Of a DNA stretch of 64,000 bases, positions 42,469 to 50,564 are shown in pieces. The DNA is taken from positions 1,799,461 through 1,863,460 of the forward strand of contig NZ_KE387023.1 of the NCBI RefSeq assembly GCF_000430045.1, read 5' to 3'. The notes under the pieces are model-generated. The model ran no database searches and was not told the DNA's origin. It worked only from the letters and a program-made list of their open reading frames with translations. Each line of letters starts with the position of its first letter. Positions within the stretch are counted from its first letter, which is position 1. Both the position numbers and the translations under genes were made by a program. The stretch is from Calidithermus chliarophilus DSM 9957 (GTDB lineage: Bacteria; Deinococcota; Deinococci; Deinococcales; Thermaceae).

Positions 42469-43686
42469 ATGAGACAGCACCTGTTGGCCGCGCTCGCGCT
42501 CTCTTTGGGGATCTCTCTCGCACAGGAAGCCACCATCTACCGCGGTTTCGCCGAGGTGCGCCAGCCCGTGACACTGCCTGTGGGCGCCTGGACCTGGGAG
42601 CCCTCGCAGGCGGTGGTGCAGAGCCTGATCGCGGGGACGCTCGAGCTCAGCGGCGTGGAGGAAATCTCGCGCCTGGTGCAGGTGCTGCCCCCGAGCAGCC
42701 CCCTGGCCGCGTACAGGGGCAAGAAGGTGCAGTTCTACTGGGAGGGGCAGTGGCGCGAGGCCACCGTCGTCGACCCCGACCGGCCCATCTTCGAGTTCGA
42801 GGGCCGCTACCTCACCGCCCTGCCCGGCCTCATCGCCTACCCCGACCCCAGCGGGCTGCGCCCGGGCCCCGCGGCCCGCGTCACCTTCCGCTACCAGGGC
42901 GGCGGCGCGGCCAGCCTCAGCTACCTCAGCCGGGGGCTGGGCTGGAAGCTGTACTACACCCTCGAGGGCGTGGACCTGACCGGCTGGGCCGCCCTGGAGA
43001 ACAACCTCGGCCAGCCGATGGAGTTCAAGCAGGTCGAGCTCGTCGCCGGGAGCGTGCCGGTGCTCGAGGGCGGCTTCGACCAGCCCGTCCCCGCCCCGCA
43101 GGCGCTGGAGTCGCGGGCGCCTGCGATGGACAAGGCCGGGGCTGAGTTCATGGGCGAGGCCGGGGGCACCTACCGCTACCGGCTGCCCGGGGCCCTCACC
43201 CTCCCGCCCGGTCAGACCGAACTGCCCTTCCTGCAGGCCAAGGTGCAGCCCACCTACACCTGGCGCTGGCAGTCGGGCTTCACCAGCGCCAGCGAGATCA
43301 GCTTTGAGCGCGGCTACCGCTTCGCCGCCCCCGAGAACCTGGCGGGCGGGTTGGTGAGCATCCGCGACCAGGGGGTCTTCGTCGGGCAGGCCTTCCTGCC
43401 GGAAACCCCCAAAGGCGCCCCCGCGGCGCTCACCCTCGGCCCCGACCCCGAGGGCAAGGCCGCCCGCAAGGTCGAGGTGCTGGCCCAGAACCGCTTCCGC
43501 GTGACCACCACCGTCAAGAACCCCAAGAAGTACAGCCTCGAGGTGGAGATGGCCGAATTCTTCCCCCAGCCCTTCACGCTCGAGATCACCGGCGCCGAGC
43601 GCACCCCCGAAGGCTACCGCGCCAGGTTCACCCTGGCCCCCGGCGCCAGCCGGACCCTGACGTACACGGTGACGCTGCCGAAGTGA
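42469..43686 (+). CDS. DUF4139-domain exported protein
   Basis: 405 residues with signal peptide (LLAALALSLGISLAQ). The middle segment YLSRGLGWKLYYTLEGVD followed by LTGWAALENNLGQPMEFKQVELVAGS is the DUF4139 pattern; beta-sandwich-like C-terminus ending SRTLTYTVTLPK. Function unknown in the family. Leaderless ATG, 6 nt after TTTACT (42457-42462). Confidence 0.82.
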   Translation: MRQHLLAALALSLGISLAQEATIYRGFAEVRQPVTLPVGAWTWEPSQAVVQSLIAGTLELSGVEEISRLVQVLPPSSPLAAYRGKKVQFYWEGQWREATVVDPDRPIFEFEGRYLTALPGLIAYPDPSGLRPGPAARVTFRYQGGGAASLSYLSRGLGWKLYYTLEGVDLTGWAALENNLGQPMEFKQVELVAGSVPVLEGGFDQPVPAPQALESRAPAMDKAGAEFMGEAGGTYRYRLPGALTLPPGQTELPFLQAKVQPTYTWRWQSGFTSASEISFERGYRFAAPENLAGGLVSIRDQGVFVGQAFLPETPKGAPAALTLGPDPEGKAARKVEVLAQNRFRVTTTVKNPKKYSLEVEMAEFFPQPFTLEITGAERTPEGYRARFTLAPGASRTLTYTVTLPK

Positions 43687-43696
43687 GGGTGATTTA

Positions 43697-43925
43697 AGCC
43701 GTCAGCGGTCAGCTATCGGCCGTCAGCGAAAGGCTTGTGGCTTGTAGTGAAAAGGGAACCCCACCCCGCGCGCGGGGTGGGTTTATCCCCCTGGCCTCCC
43801 TTGCCAAGGGGGGAACAAGGCGTTTTGCGTCTCGCATCTCGCGTTCGGCGTTGGGCGTTCGACGTTAGGCGTATTGCGTACGACGTAAGACGTAAGACCC
43901 GCGCCAGGCCATCGGCGTACACCAC
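43697..43925. repeat. Heptad repeat mosaic 11
   Basis: GTCAGCGGTCAGC units, GTGGCTTGTAGTG, CCACCCCGCGCGCGGGGTGG hairpin, CCTCCCTTGCCAAGGGGGG hairpin, GCGTTTT/GCGTCTC/GCGTTCG heptads, ACGTAAG/ACGTACG heptads. Lies between two genes that both read rightwards. Confidence 0.9.
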
Positions 43926-43951
43926 ACGACACCTTGCCTTAGATTGATAGC

Positions 43952-45814
43952 GTGCAACCCGAAATCCTCTACCGACTGCGCTTCATTTCCAACCTCACCG
44001 AAGGCCCCGGCAACAAGCCGCTGTTCGTCCTCACCGACATCGAGCGTCCGGAGGGCGATAAGGAGCCGCCCAAGTACCGTCCGCGGCTGGCGCTGTGGGA
44101 CGGCGGGCTCAGGCTGCTGACCCAGGGCGAGGCCCGCAACCCCCAGTGGAGGGGGGAGTACTACTACTTCACCCGCAAGGTGGACAAGGCCAACCAGCTC
44201 TTCCGGATGCCGGTGGGCGGGGGAGAGCCCGAGCAGCTCACCCGCTTCAAGGGGGGAGCGAACAGCTACAAGGTGAGCCCGGACGGCTCGAGGATCGCCC
44301 TCTTGAGCCCGGGCGACCGCGAGCCCCCCAAGCCCGACCAGCCCCAGAGCTTCGCGTCGTGGCCCTTCAAGTTCGAGCAGCGGGGCTTGCTGCAAGACAC
44401 CCCGGCGGCGGTGTGGCTGTGGGAACAGGGGCAGCTACGCCAACTGCACCAGCCCACGCTGGAAGTCACCGAGATGGCCTGGAGCCCCGACGGCCAGCAG
44501 CTCTACTTCGTCTCCTACGGCAGCCTGCAGGAGCGCCTGGAGGGCAAGCAGCGGGTCTACGCGCTCGACCTCCAGGGCCGCGTGCGCGAGCTCTTCGGCG
44601 GGGAGGGGCCGGTCAGCGGCCTCGAGCCCGCCCCCGACGGTTCGGGCCTGGTCTACCTCGCCCACGCCTACGAGCGGGGCTCCGCCACCGACGCCCGCCT
44701 GACCTACCGGCCCTTCGGGGGTGAGCCCAGGGTGCTGGCCCAGGGCAACTTCACCAACACCATCAACTCCGACTGCCGCTACGGCACCTACGCCCAGACC
44801 CCCAAGTTCGGCCCCGACGGGCTGGTGTACGTCGTCGAGACCAAGGAGGGCCACGCCCGCCTGCGCAAGGTTTCGCTCGAGGGCGAGGTCAGCAAGGTAC
44901 ACGGCATCGGGGAGAGCGTGCTGGCCTTCGCCCTGTGCGGCCGCGACCTCTACGTCCTCACCGAGACCGCCACCCAGCCTGCCCGCCTGGGTCGCCCCGG
45001 CGAGACCCTCTTCGACCCCAACGCCGAGGTGCCGCTGACCTTCCCTGAGCCCGCGCCGGTGGCCTACCGCGCCCCCGAGGGCCACACGGTGCCGGGCTGG
45101 GTGCTGCTGCCGGAGGGGGAGGGCCCCCACCCGCTGATCCTCTACATCCACGGCGGCCCCCACACCGCCTTCGGCAGCGCCCCCATGCTGGCGCACCACC
45201 TCTTCCGCGAGGCAGGCTTCGCCGTGGCCTACTGCAACCCGCGCGGCTCGAGCAGCTACGGCGAGGCCTTCGCCGACCTGGGCTACCAGTGGGGCGAGAT
45301 CGACCAAGCCGACCTGCTGGGCTTCCTCGACGCCGTGCTCGAGCGCTTCCCCCAGCTCGACCGCGCGCGCGTGGGCGTGGCCGGGGGCAGCTACGGCGGC
45401 TACATGACCAACTGGCTCACCGCCCGCGTGCCCGAGCGCTTCAAGGCCGCCGTCACCGACCGCAGCATCTGCAACTGGACCAGCTTCTTCGGCGCTTCCG
45501 ACATCGGCCCGCGCTTCGTGCAGCTCCAGCTCGGGGCCAGCGTGTGGGACCGGCCCGAGGTGCTGTGGGCCAAGAGCCCGCTGAGCCTGGTGCACCAGGT
45601 CAGGGCCCCCACCCTGGTGGTCCACTCCGAGCAGGACCACCGCTGCCCCATCGACCAGGGCGAGACCTGGTACACCGCCCTGCTGCACCGGGGCGTCCCC
45701 ACGCGCTTCTTCCGAGTTCCGGAGGAGGGCCACGAACTCTCCCGCTCCGGCCGCCCCGACCGGCGGGTAGCCCGCCTCGAGGCCTACCTGGAGTGGTGGC
45801 GGCAGCATTTGTAG
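43952..45814 (+). CDS. S9-family peptidase (acylaminoacyl-peptidase/prolyl oligopeptidase type)
   Basis: 620-residue cytoplasmic serine peptidase: seven-bladed beta-propeller (about 1-370) that filters small peptides, then an alpha/beta-hydrolase domain with Ser480 (GGSYGGYM), Asp562 (SEQDH) and His594 (EEGHELSR). No signal peptide. GTG start 6 nt after TAGATT (43940-43945), so leaderless. Could help break down peptides imported by the nearby transporter, an inference from position only. Confidence 0.92.
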   Translation: MQPEILYRLRFISNLTEGPGNKPLFVLTDIERPEGDKEPPKYRPRLALWDGGLRLLTQGEARNPQWRGEYYYFTRKVDKANQLFRMPVGGGEPEQLTRFKGGANSYKVSPDGSRIALLSPGDREPPKPDQPQSFASWPFKFEQRGLLQDTPAAVWLWEQGQLRQLHQPTLEVTEMAWSPDGQQLYFVSYGSLQERLEGKQRVYALDLQGRVRELFGGEGPVSGLEPAPDGSGLVYLAHAYERGSATDARLTYRPFGGEPRVLAQGNFTNTINSDCRYGTYAQTPKFGPDGLVYVVETKEGHARLRKVSLEGEVSKVHGIGESVLAFALCGRDLYVLTETATQPARLGRPGETLFDPNAEVPLTFPEPAPVAYRAPEGHTVPGWVLLPEGEGPHPLILYIHGGPHTAFGSAPMLAHHLFREAGFAVAYCNPRGSSSYGEAFADLGYQWGEIDQADLLGFLDAVLERFPQLDRARVGVAGGSYGGYMTNWLTARVPERFKAAVTDRSICNWTSFFGASDIGPRFVQLQLGASVWDRPEVLWAKSPLSLVHQVRAPTLVVHSEQDHRCPIDQGETWYTALLHRGVPTRFFRVPEEGHELSRSGRPDRRVARLEAYLEWWRQHL

Positions 45815-45831
45815 CGCTGAGGGTGATCAGC

Positions 45832-45955
45832 GCTAAGCCGTCAGCTCGTGGCGTGTGGCTAGTGGTTTGTCAAGGGTCAAGGGTCGAGGATCGAGGGCTA
45901 AGGCGTCCCGCGTATTGCGTCTTGCGTACGACGTACGACGCAGGACGTACGCCCC
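45832..45955. repeat. Heptad repeat mosaic 12
   Basis: GTCAGCTCGTGGCGTGTGGC, AAGGGTC/GAGGATC heptads, GCGTATT/GCGTCTT heptads, then ACGTACG heptads that abut the stop codon of the RHH gene. Convergent gap. Confidence 0.87.
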
Positions 45956-46177
45956 TTAGCTCTCTTCTTCCTCGGGCTCGAGGTTCTTGAGCAGGTCCTC
46001 GAGGCTGGCCTTGCCCTCCTCGAGGTCCTGCGCGATCTTCTGGATCGCCAGGCGGACCACCTCCGACTTGGAGACCAGGCGCTCGGGGTTGGAGAGCTCG
46101 TAGGCGGCTTTGGTCAGCAACGCGTCCTGCTCGTCGCTGATGACCACCTGGAGCCTTTTTTTCTCTTTCTTCGCCAT
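45956..46177 (-). CDS. Ribbon-helix-helix (CopG-like) DNA-binding protein
   Basis: 73 residues from ATG 46177: RLQVVISDEQDALLTKAA as the N-terminal strand and helix, LVSKSEVVRLAI as the second helix of the RHH fold, then an acidic tail (LEPEEEES). Upstream in-frame GTG/TTG codons would add an unstructured Gly/Ala stretch. Divergent from murA across a 230-bp AT-rich region with palindromic sites, so it may regulate itself or murA; no antitoxin-partner toxin is seen. Confidence 0.75.
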   Translation of the reverse strand: MAKKEKKRLQVVISDEQDALLTKAAYELSNPERLVSKSEVVRLAIQKIAQDLEEGKASLEDLLKNLEPEEEES

Positions 46178-46410
46178 TGTGCTCCCGCCTGCACCCTGCG
46201 CGGCCTCCGAGCCTGCACCCGTCAACGACCAATCTATTGCATCGTCATGAAGTTGCTCCGAGGGGCTTCATGGGTGCTTAACTCATTAAGCGGCAGTTTA
46301 GCACAGTGCACTAATGCTTGACAACGCAAAAAGCACTACATACACTCAAGTTGAGCATCATGTGTAAGATGCTGAATACATAGGGCCTAGGAATAGGGTG
46401 ATCGATACGT
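46178..46410 (+). promoter_or_regulatory. Divergent control region between the RHH gene and murA
   Basis: murA promoter: TTGACA (46318-46323), 17-bp spacer, TACACT (46341-46346), about 64 nt before the ATG. The leader has a hairpin AGCATC/GATGCT near 46354-46373. The AT-rich stretch contains CAGTGCACTAATGC, a possible operator. Confidence 0.7.
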
Positions 46411-47688
46411 ATGGAACAGGCTATGTGGGTGCGGGGCGGAACGCCGCTGAGCGGCGAGCTTAGGGTATATCCCGCCAAGAACTCGGCGCTCAAGCTCATG
46501 GCGGCCAGCCTCCTGACCGCCGACCCGGTAACGCTGCTGGAGGTCCCGCGCCTGCGGGACGTGGACGTGATGCTCGAGCTGCTGTCCCACCTGGGCACCC
46601 GCTACGCCTGGGAGGGTCGCACCCTGCACCTCCACACCCCTGAAATCACCAACACCGTCGCACCGTACGAGCTCGTCAACAAGATGCGGGCCAGCTTCAA
46701 CCTGCTGGGCGCTTTGGTAGCCCGCGCGGGCGAGGGCACCGTTCCCCTGCCCGGCGGCTGCGCCTTCGGCCCGCGCCCGGTGGATCAGCACCTCAAGGCC
46801 CTGCGCGCCCTGGGCGCCGAGGTCAGCGAGGACTCGGGCTACTTCACCGCCCGGCGCGTGCGCCCCCTCAGCGGGCGGGTGGTCTTCGACATGCCCACCC
46901 TCGGCGGGACCGAACAGGCCCTGCTGGCGACCGCCCTCGGCGGCGAGGCTACCCTGATCCTCACCGCCCAGGAGCCCGAGATCGAAGACCTCTGCTACTT
47001 CCTCAACGCCATGGGCGCCGACATCCGCGGCGTCGGCAGCAGCATCCTCCAGGTCAAGGGGGCGCCGCGCCTGGGCGGCGTGACCTACCGGGTCATCCCC
47101 GATCGCATCGAGGCCGCCACCTTCTTGCTGGCCGCCGCCGCCACCCGCGGCCGCGTCACGCTCACCGACGTCGAGCCGCTCCACCTCGACGCGCTGCTCG
47201 ACAAGCTGGCCCAGGCCGGGCACCGCATCGAGGTCGGCCCCGACTGGATCCGCCTCGAGGCCACCCCCGACCCCAAGCCCTTCAACATCGAAGCCCGCGA
47301 GTACCCCGGCTTCGTCACCGACATGCAGCCGCTGGCGGTGGGCTACCTGGCCGCGGCCCAGGGCAACGCCCTGGTCTCCGACCGCATCTACCCCGACCGC
47401 TTCACCAACGTCCCCGAGCTGCTGCGTATGGGCGCCGACCTGACCCTCAAGGACCGGGTGCTCTCCGTCAACGGCAAGAAGCTGCACGGGGCCACGGTCA
47501 AGGCCACCGACATCCGCGCCGGCGGCGGCCTGGTGATTGCGGCGATGGCCGCCGAGGGCGACAGCCGCATCGAGGGGATGCAGTACCTCGAGCGCGGCTA
47601 CGAACAACTCCCCGAACGCCTGCGCAGCCTGGGGGCCCACGTGGGCCTGGTCACCGACGAGCCCGTGCTGGCCGTCGCGGCCGATTAA
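46411..47688 (+). CDS. murA: UDP-N-acetylglucosamine 1-carboxyvinyltransferase
   Basis: First committed step of peptidoglycan synthesis: adds enolpyruvate to UDP-GlcNAc. 425 residues with Lys23-Asn24 near the N-terminus and the catalytic loop PGGCAFGPRPVDQHL containing Cys117, the target of fosfomycin in this family. Start ATG. Convergent with yidC, sharing a hairpin terminator. Confidence 0.95.
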   Translation: MEQAMWVRGGTPLSGELRVYPAKNSALKLMAASLLTADPVTLLEVPRLRDVDVMLELLSHLGTRYAWEGRTLHLHTPEITNTVAPYELVNKMRASFNLLGALVARAGEGTVPLPGGCAFGPRPVDQHLKALRALGAEVSEDSGYFTARRVRPLSGRVVFDMPTLGGTEQALLATALGGEATLILTAQEPEIEDLCYFLNAMGADIRGVGSSILQVKGAPRLGGVTYRVIPDRIEAATFLLAAAATRGRVTLTDVEPLHLDALLDKLAQAGHRIEVGPDWIRLEATPDPKPFNIEAREYPGFVTDMQPLAVGYLAAAQGNALVSDRIYPDRFTNVPELLRMGADLTLKDRVLSVNGKKLHGATVKATDIRAGGGLVIAAMAAEGDSRIEGMQYLERGYEQLPERLRSLGAHVGLVTDEPVLAVAAD

Positions 47689-47705
47689 CGGTTTCTCGAA
47701 AGGAG

Positions 47706-47730
47706 GAGCGCCCGGGAACCCCGGGCGCTC
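47706..47730. terminator. Hairpin between convergent murA and yidC
   Basis: Perfect 11-bp stem 47706-47716/47720-47730 with AAC loop; TCTCTCGT follows on the plus strand. Serves both genes weakly, as T-tracts are poor. Confidence 0.65.
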
Positions 47731-47744
47731 TCTCGTCGTGGCGG

Positions 47745-49172
47745 CTACTTGGACTTCGCGTTCGCGGTGGCGGGCTTGAGGTCGCCCAGGCTGCGCTTGA
47801 TCAGCCACTGCTGGGCGAGGGTGATGACCATCGAGAGGATCCAGTAGATCGAGACGCCCGAGGGGAAGCTGAAGATGAAGAACACGAACACCAGGTTCAT
47901 GATCATGCCCTGGCGCAGCGCGTCGGGGTTGCCGGCCGCCGAGAGGTAGGTCGAGGCGAGGGTGGTGAGGATGTAGAGGATGGGCAGGATGTAGAAGGGG
48001 TCCGGCAGGGCGAGGTCGGGGATCCAGAGCACGCCCTGGCCGAACTCGTAGTTGGCGATGACCTTCCACAGCACGAACAGCACGGGAAGCTGCAGGAACA
48101 GGGGCAAGCACCCCGCGAAGGGGTTGATCTTGTGCTCCTGGTACAGCTTCATGGTGGCCTCGGTGCGCTTCTCCGGGTTGTCCTTGAACTTCTTGTTGAT
48201 CTCCTGGATCAGCGGCTGGATCTTGTTCATCTCGGCCATGCTCTTGTACTGCTGGTGCATCAACGGCCACAAAAGCAGGCGCACGATCAGGGTGAGGAGG
48301 ACGATGCCGAAGAACCAGCTCCCGGTCCAGCGGTGGCCCTGCTCCATCACCCACAGCAGGGCGAGCGAAAGGCGGCCCCAGATGTCGGGGTTGAAGAGGC
48401 CGGGCAGCTCGAGGTAGCGCTCCACGTGCAGCCGCACCATCTCGTTGAAGCCGCCGTAGGCGCGGAAGGTGGTGGCTTGGCCGGCGGGAGCGCTGATCTC
48501 GAGGGTGGCCGAGTCGCCGCTGGGCGAGCGGGCCAGCTTGGCCTGGTCGAAGCCCTGGACGGGCTGCACGACCATGGCGTAGCCCTTGGTGGGGGAGTGC
48601 TGCCACGCCACGTAGACCGGCTTGCCGCTGCCGCTCTCGGTGGGCTGGGTGTTGCCGGGGGTGAGCCACTTGGTGAGCGGGCGGTCGGTTCCGCCGATGC
48701 CGCTCCAGCTCAGAACCCTGGGGCTGTCCGACTCCACGCTGACCTCGAGGGAGAGGAACAGCGGGTCGATGACGTAGGTGAGCTTGGCGTCGCCCTGGGT
48801 GAAGGTCGCGGTGAGCTTGCCGCCCTTGTTGCCGTTGGGTGCTTGGGTGAACTCGGCCTGCGGGCTGGTGAAGCCGGAGAGGGTGCCCGGCAGGGGCACG
48901 CCCGGGCGCACCAGGTTGAGCTTGCCGTTGTAGTTGCCCTTGAAGTCGGTGCCGCGCACCTGCTTGGGGTACCAGCCGACGATCTGGCCCTGGGTGTTGA
49001 GGGCGACGTCGGCGAGGTTGGTCACGGCGACCTTTTCGTTCTTGCTGTCGCCGTTGACGTCGGCATCGCGCCACTCGGCCTTGAGGGCCAGGGCGGGGGA
49101 GAGGGTGAAGAGCAGACCTAGGGTCAGTCCCAGGGCCAGCTTGGCCAGCCTGGGGCGGCTACTGTGGTTCAT
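47745..49172 (-). CDS. yidC: Membrane protein insertase YidC
   Basis: Inserts membrane proteins alone or with Sec. 475 residues from ATG 49172: N-terminal signal-anchor, a periplasmic beta domain (about 30-250), and the five-helix core (about 255-465) with [19 protein letters not shown], the conserved loop, and [15 protein letters not shown] tail. The start overlaps the yidD stop (ATGA) with GGAGG in the yidD coding end. Last gene of rpmH-rnpA-orf32-yidD-yidC. Confidence 0.94.
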   Translation of the reverse strand: MNHSSRPRLAKLALGLTLGLLFTLSPALALKAEWRDADVNGDSKNEKVAVTNLADVALNTQGQIVGWYPKQVRGTDFKGNYNGKLNLVRPGVPLPGTLSGFTSPQAEFTQAPNGNKGGKLTATFTQGDAKLTYVIDPLFLSLEVSVESDSPRVLSWSGIGGTDRPLTKWLTPGNTQPTESGSGKPVYVAWQHSPTKGYAMVVQPVQGFDQAKLARSPSGDSATLEISAPAGQATTFRAYGGFNEMVRLHVERYLELPGLFNPDIWGRLSLALLWVMEQGHRWTGSWFFGIVLLTLIVRLLLWPLMHQQYKSMAEMNKIQPLIQEINKKFKDNPEKRTEATMKLYQEHKINPFAGCLPLFLQLPVLFVLWKVIANYEFGQGVLWIPDLALPDPFYILPILYILTTLASTYLSAAGNPDALRQGMIMNLVFVFFIFSFPSGVSIYWILSMVITLAQQWLIKRSLGDLKPATANAKSK

Positions 49173-49426
49173 CGTTCCTCCGTTGGGGTGGGCCAGACGT
49201 TGAAGCGGGGGCGGTGCTGCGGCACGGGGTCGAGGCCGCCGGGGTGCAGCGGGTGGCACTTCAGCAGCCGCCGGGCCGCGAGGTAGCTCCCCCAGAAGGC
49301 CCCGTGGCGCTCGAGGGCCTCCAGAGCATAGCAGCTACAGCTCGGGTAAAAACGGCAGGTCGGCGGCTTCAAGGGCGAGATGAAGCGCCGGTAAAACCGC
49401 ACCAGACCGATCAGCAGGGACTTCAC
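49169..49426 (-). CDS. yidD: Membrane protein insertion efficiency factor YidD
   Basis: 85 residues: [28 protein letters not shown] with the conserved Cys residues, then [13 protein letters not shown]. Amphipathic membrane-associated helper of YidC. GTG start overlaps the stop of the 32-residue ORF (GTGA). Confidence 0.93.
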   Translation of the reverse strand: MKSLLIGLVRFYRRFISPLKPPTCRFYPSCSCYALEALERHGAFWGSYLAARRLLKCHPLHPGGLDPVPQHRPRFNVWPTPTEER

Positions 49427-49521
49427 TCCAGCTCCGTTTCGCGGTGTTCGGCCGTCCTCACCTCTCCCTGCTCGAGGGGCTCGAGCGGGGGGAGGGGGCC
49501 GTTGACCCGCACGCGCGTCAT
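49423..49521 (-). CDS. 32-residue ORF between rnpA and yidD
   Basis: Reads [20 protein letters not shown] then [12 protein letters not shown]. Its ATG overlaps the rnpA stop (ATGA) and its stop overlaps the yidD GTG (GTGA), so ribosomes would pass through all three in turn. Acidic, Pro-rich, no known family. It may be a real micro-protein or only a coupling device that carries ribosomes to yidD. Confidence 0.5.
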   Translation of the reverse strand: MTRVRVNGPLPPLEPLEQGEVRTAEHRETELE

Positions 49522-49958
49522 TGTATCAGCCCGGATTTCTTCAAGGTGAAAGCCAGGTCGCGGTGTAGCTCGGCGTAGGAGGCTGTCGCGGCCTCGGGCT
49601 GGGCCACCACCATTAAGTCGCAGGGGGGCAGCAGCATCCGGCGCAGGATCTCGCGCAGGCGGCGGCGGATCTTGTTGCGCACCACCGCCTTGCCCACCTT
49701 CTTCGACACCACCAGCCCGGCCCGGGCTGGCCCGGCGCGGCTGGGCAGCCAGCGCACCGCGACGAAGCGCCCACGGGCGGCACGGCCCTTCTTGAGGCGG
49801 GCGAAGGCCCACTCGCCCTTCAGGGACTCCAGCCGCGGCCCGGCCTCGAGGCGGGGCTGGGGTGCCGGCTTGGGCGGGGCCTCGAGCGGCAACACCTCGC
49901 CCTCTGAGCGGGCGGGCTCGGGGCGAGGGACACGGCGGCGGGGCTTGAGGGGGTCCAT
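49518..49958 (-). CDS. rnpA: Ribonuclease P protein component
   Basis: Protein subunit that helps RNase P RNA mature tRNA 5' ends. 146 residues; the conserved part starts at [18 protein letters not shown] and includes the RNR-type helix [23 protein letters not shown]. There is an N-terminal extension of about 45 Pro/Arg/Glu-rich residues, as in Thermus RnpA. In Thermus strains rpmH lies inside rnpA; here an in-frame TGA at 49998-50000 prevents that, and the ATG at 49958 is 58 nt after rpmH. Its GGGAGG site is in a hairpin. Confidence 0.92.
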   Translation of the reverse strand: MDPLKPRRRVPRPEPARSEGEVLPLEAPPKPAPQPRLEAGPRLESLKGEWAFARLKKGRAARGRFVAVRWLPSRAGPARAGLVVSKKVGKAVVRNKIRRRLREILRRMLLPPCDLMVVAQPEAATASYAELHRDLAFTLKKSGLIQ

Positions 49959-49968
49959 AAAAGACAAC

Positions 49969-49997
49969 CTCCCGCTGGCCCGAGGGGCGCGGGAGGG
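49969..49997 (-). promoter_or_regulatory. Hairpin covering the rnpA ribosome-binding site
   Basis: CCTCCCGC (49969-49976) pairs with GCGGGAGG (49990-49997). On the mRNA the arm nearer the start contains GGGAGG, the only Shine-Dalgarno-like site, 9 nt before the rnpA ATG. This would lower rnpA translation relative to rpmH. Confidence 0.6.
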
Positions 49998-50015
49998 TCA
50001 GAAAGTGCTCACGCC

Positions 50016-50156
50016 TTAGCCGGAGACGGAAAGGCGGGCACGGCCCTTGGCCCGGCGGCGGGCGATCACCTTGCGGCCGTTCTTGGTCTTCATGCGCACG
50101 CGGAAGCCGTGAGTCTTGGCGCGCTTGCGCTTGTTGGGTTGCCAGGTGCGCTTCAT
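50016..50156 (-). CDS. rpmH: 50S ribosomal protein L34
   Basis: 46 residues, very basic: [20 protein letters not shown] and RARLSVSG end, the complete L34 pattern. ATG start with GGAGGATTTGC upstream. First gene of the operon. Confidence 0.97.
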   Translation of the reverse strand: MKRTWQPNKRKRAKTHGFRVRMKTKNGRKVIARRRAKGRARLSVSG

Positions 50157-50197
50157 TGCAAATCCTCCGAACCCGGTGCTAAACCGGCAGCCCAAGA

Positions 50198-50226
50198 AGT
50201 CTATCACATGAACCCACCGAGCGCAA
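50198..50226 (-). promoter_or_regulatory. Promoter of the rpmH operon
   Basis: TTGCGC (50221-50226 complement), 17-bp spacer ending TGTGA, TAGACT (50198-50203). Leader about 35 nt. Confidence 0.65.
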
Positions 50227-50238
50227 AGCCCCGGGGTG

Positions 50239-50299
50239 TTTACGAATCGCGGATCATGTGCTAACGTTATGTCTTGCGGGTTCGACCCCCGCCCACCAC
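50239..50299 (+). promoter_or_regulatory. Promoter and T-arm-like leader of the tRNA-Glu/tRNA-Val unit
   Basis: TTTACG (50239-50244), 17-bp spacer, TAACGT (50262-50267). The following leader contains GCGGG-TTCGACC-CCCGC then CCACCA, a perfect copy of a tRNA T arm, but no 5' half of a tRNA precedes it. It may be a tRNA remnant or a tRNA-mimic leader. Confidence 0.5.
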
Positions 50300-50306
50300 G
50301 CCAAAC

Positions 50307-50382
50307 GGCCCCATCGTCTAGTGGCCTAGGACGCCGCCCTCTCACGGCGGTAACAGGGGTTCGAATCCCCTTGGGGTCACCA
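50307..50382 (+). tRNA. tRNA-Glu (CTC)
   Basis: 76 nt with encoded CCA. Acceptor GGCCCCA/TGGGGTC (one G-T pair type), anticodon stem CCGCC/GGCGG, loop CTCTCAC (anticodon CTC), T loop TTCGAAT. Confidence 0.95.
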
Positions 50383-50387
50383 AAGTC

Positions 50388-50415
50388 ATAAGCCCGGCCT
50401 CAAGGCCGGGCTTAT
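50388..50415 (+). other. Spacer hairpin between tRNA-Glu and tRNA-Val
   Basis: 13-bp perfect stem 50388-50400/50403-50415 with a 2-nt turn, ending one base before tRNA-Val. No T-tract; probably an RNA-processing hairpin. Confidence 0.55.
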
Positions 50416-50491
50416 GGGCGCTTAGCTCAGCTGGTAGAGCATATCCCTTACAAGGATGGGGTCGGGGGTTCGAGTCCCTCAGCGCCCACCA
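50416..50491 (+). tRNA. tRNA-Val (TAC), element-reconstituted 3' half
   Basis: 76 nt with CCA. Acceptor GGGCGCT/AGCGCCC, anticodon loop CTTACAA (anticodon TAC), T loop TTCGAGT. From the anticodon loop on (50447-50491) the sequence is repeated exactly at 58129-58173: the integrative element has split the original gene, and its own att sequence restores the functional tRNA. Confidence 0.95.
50447..50491 (+). repeat. Left attachment repeat
   Basis: 45 bp, from the anticodon loop to CCA of tRNA-Val, identical to 58129-58173. Confidence 0.95.
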
Positions 50492-50503
50492 CGTCACAGA
50501 CGC

Positions 50504-50540
50504 AAAACCCCCTTATGCACTCTTTGCATAAGGGGGTTTT
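50504..50540. terminator. Bidirectional terminator at the left end of the element
   Basis: Perfect 16-bp stem 50504-50519/50525-50540, with A4 at one end and T4 at the other, so it works on both strands: for the tRNA unit and for the element operon. It replaces the native tRNA terminator displaced to 58179. Confidence 0.85.
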
Positions 50541-50541
50541 G

Positions 50542-50561
50542 GGGTGCAATCTGGGTGCAAT
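50542..50561. other. Left arm-type sites (2 copies of GGGTGCAAT)
   Basis: Copies at 50542-50550 and 50553-50561, exactly 11 bp apart, next to the integrase stop codon. The same sequence occurs three times near the right end (57967-57997). Interpreted as integrase arm-binding sites. Confidence 0.75.
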
Positions 50562-50564
50562 CCG

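Noticed and set aside
45956-46177. Toxin-antitoxin pair with the RHH protein as antitoxin
   Set aside because: No toxin-sized partner gene lies upstream or downstream; the neighbours are a peptidase gene and murA.
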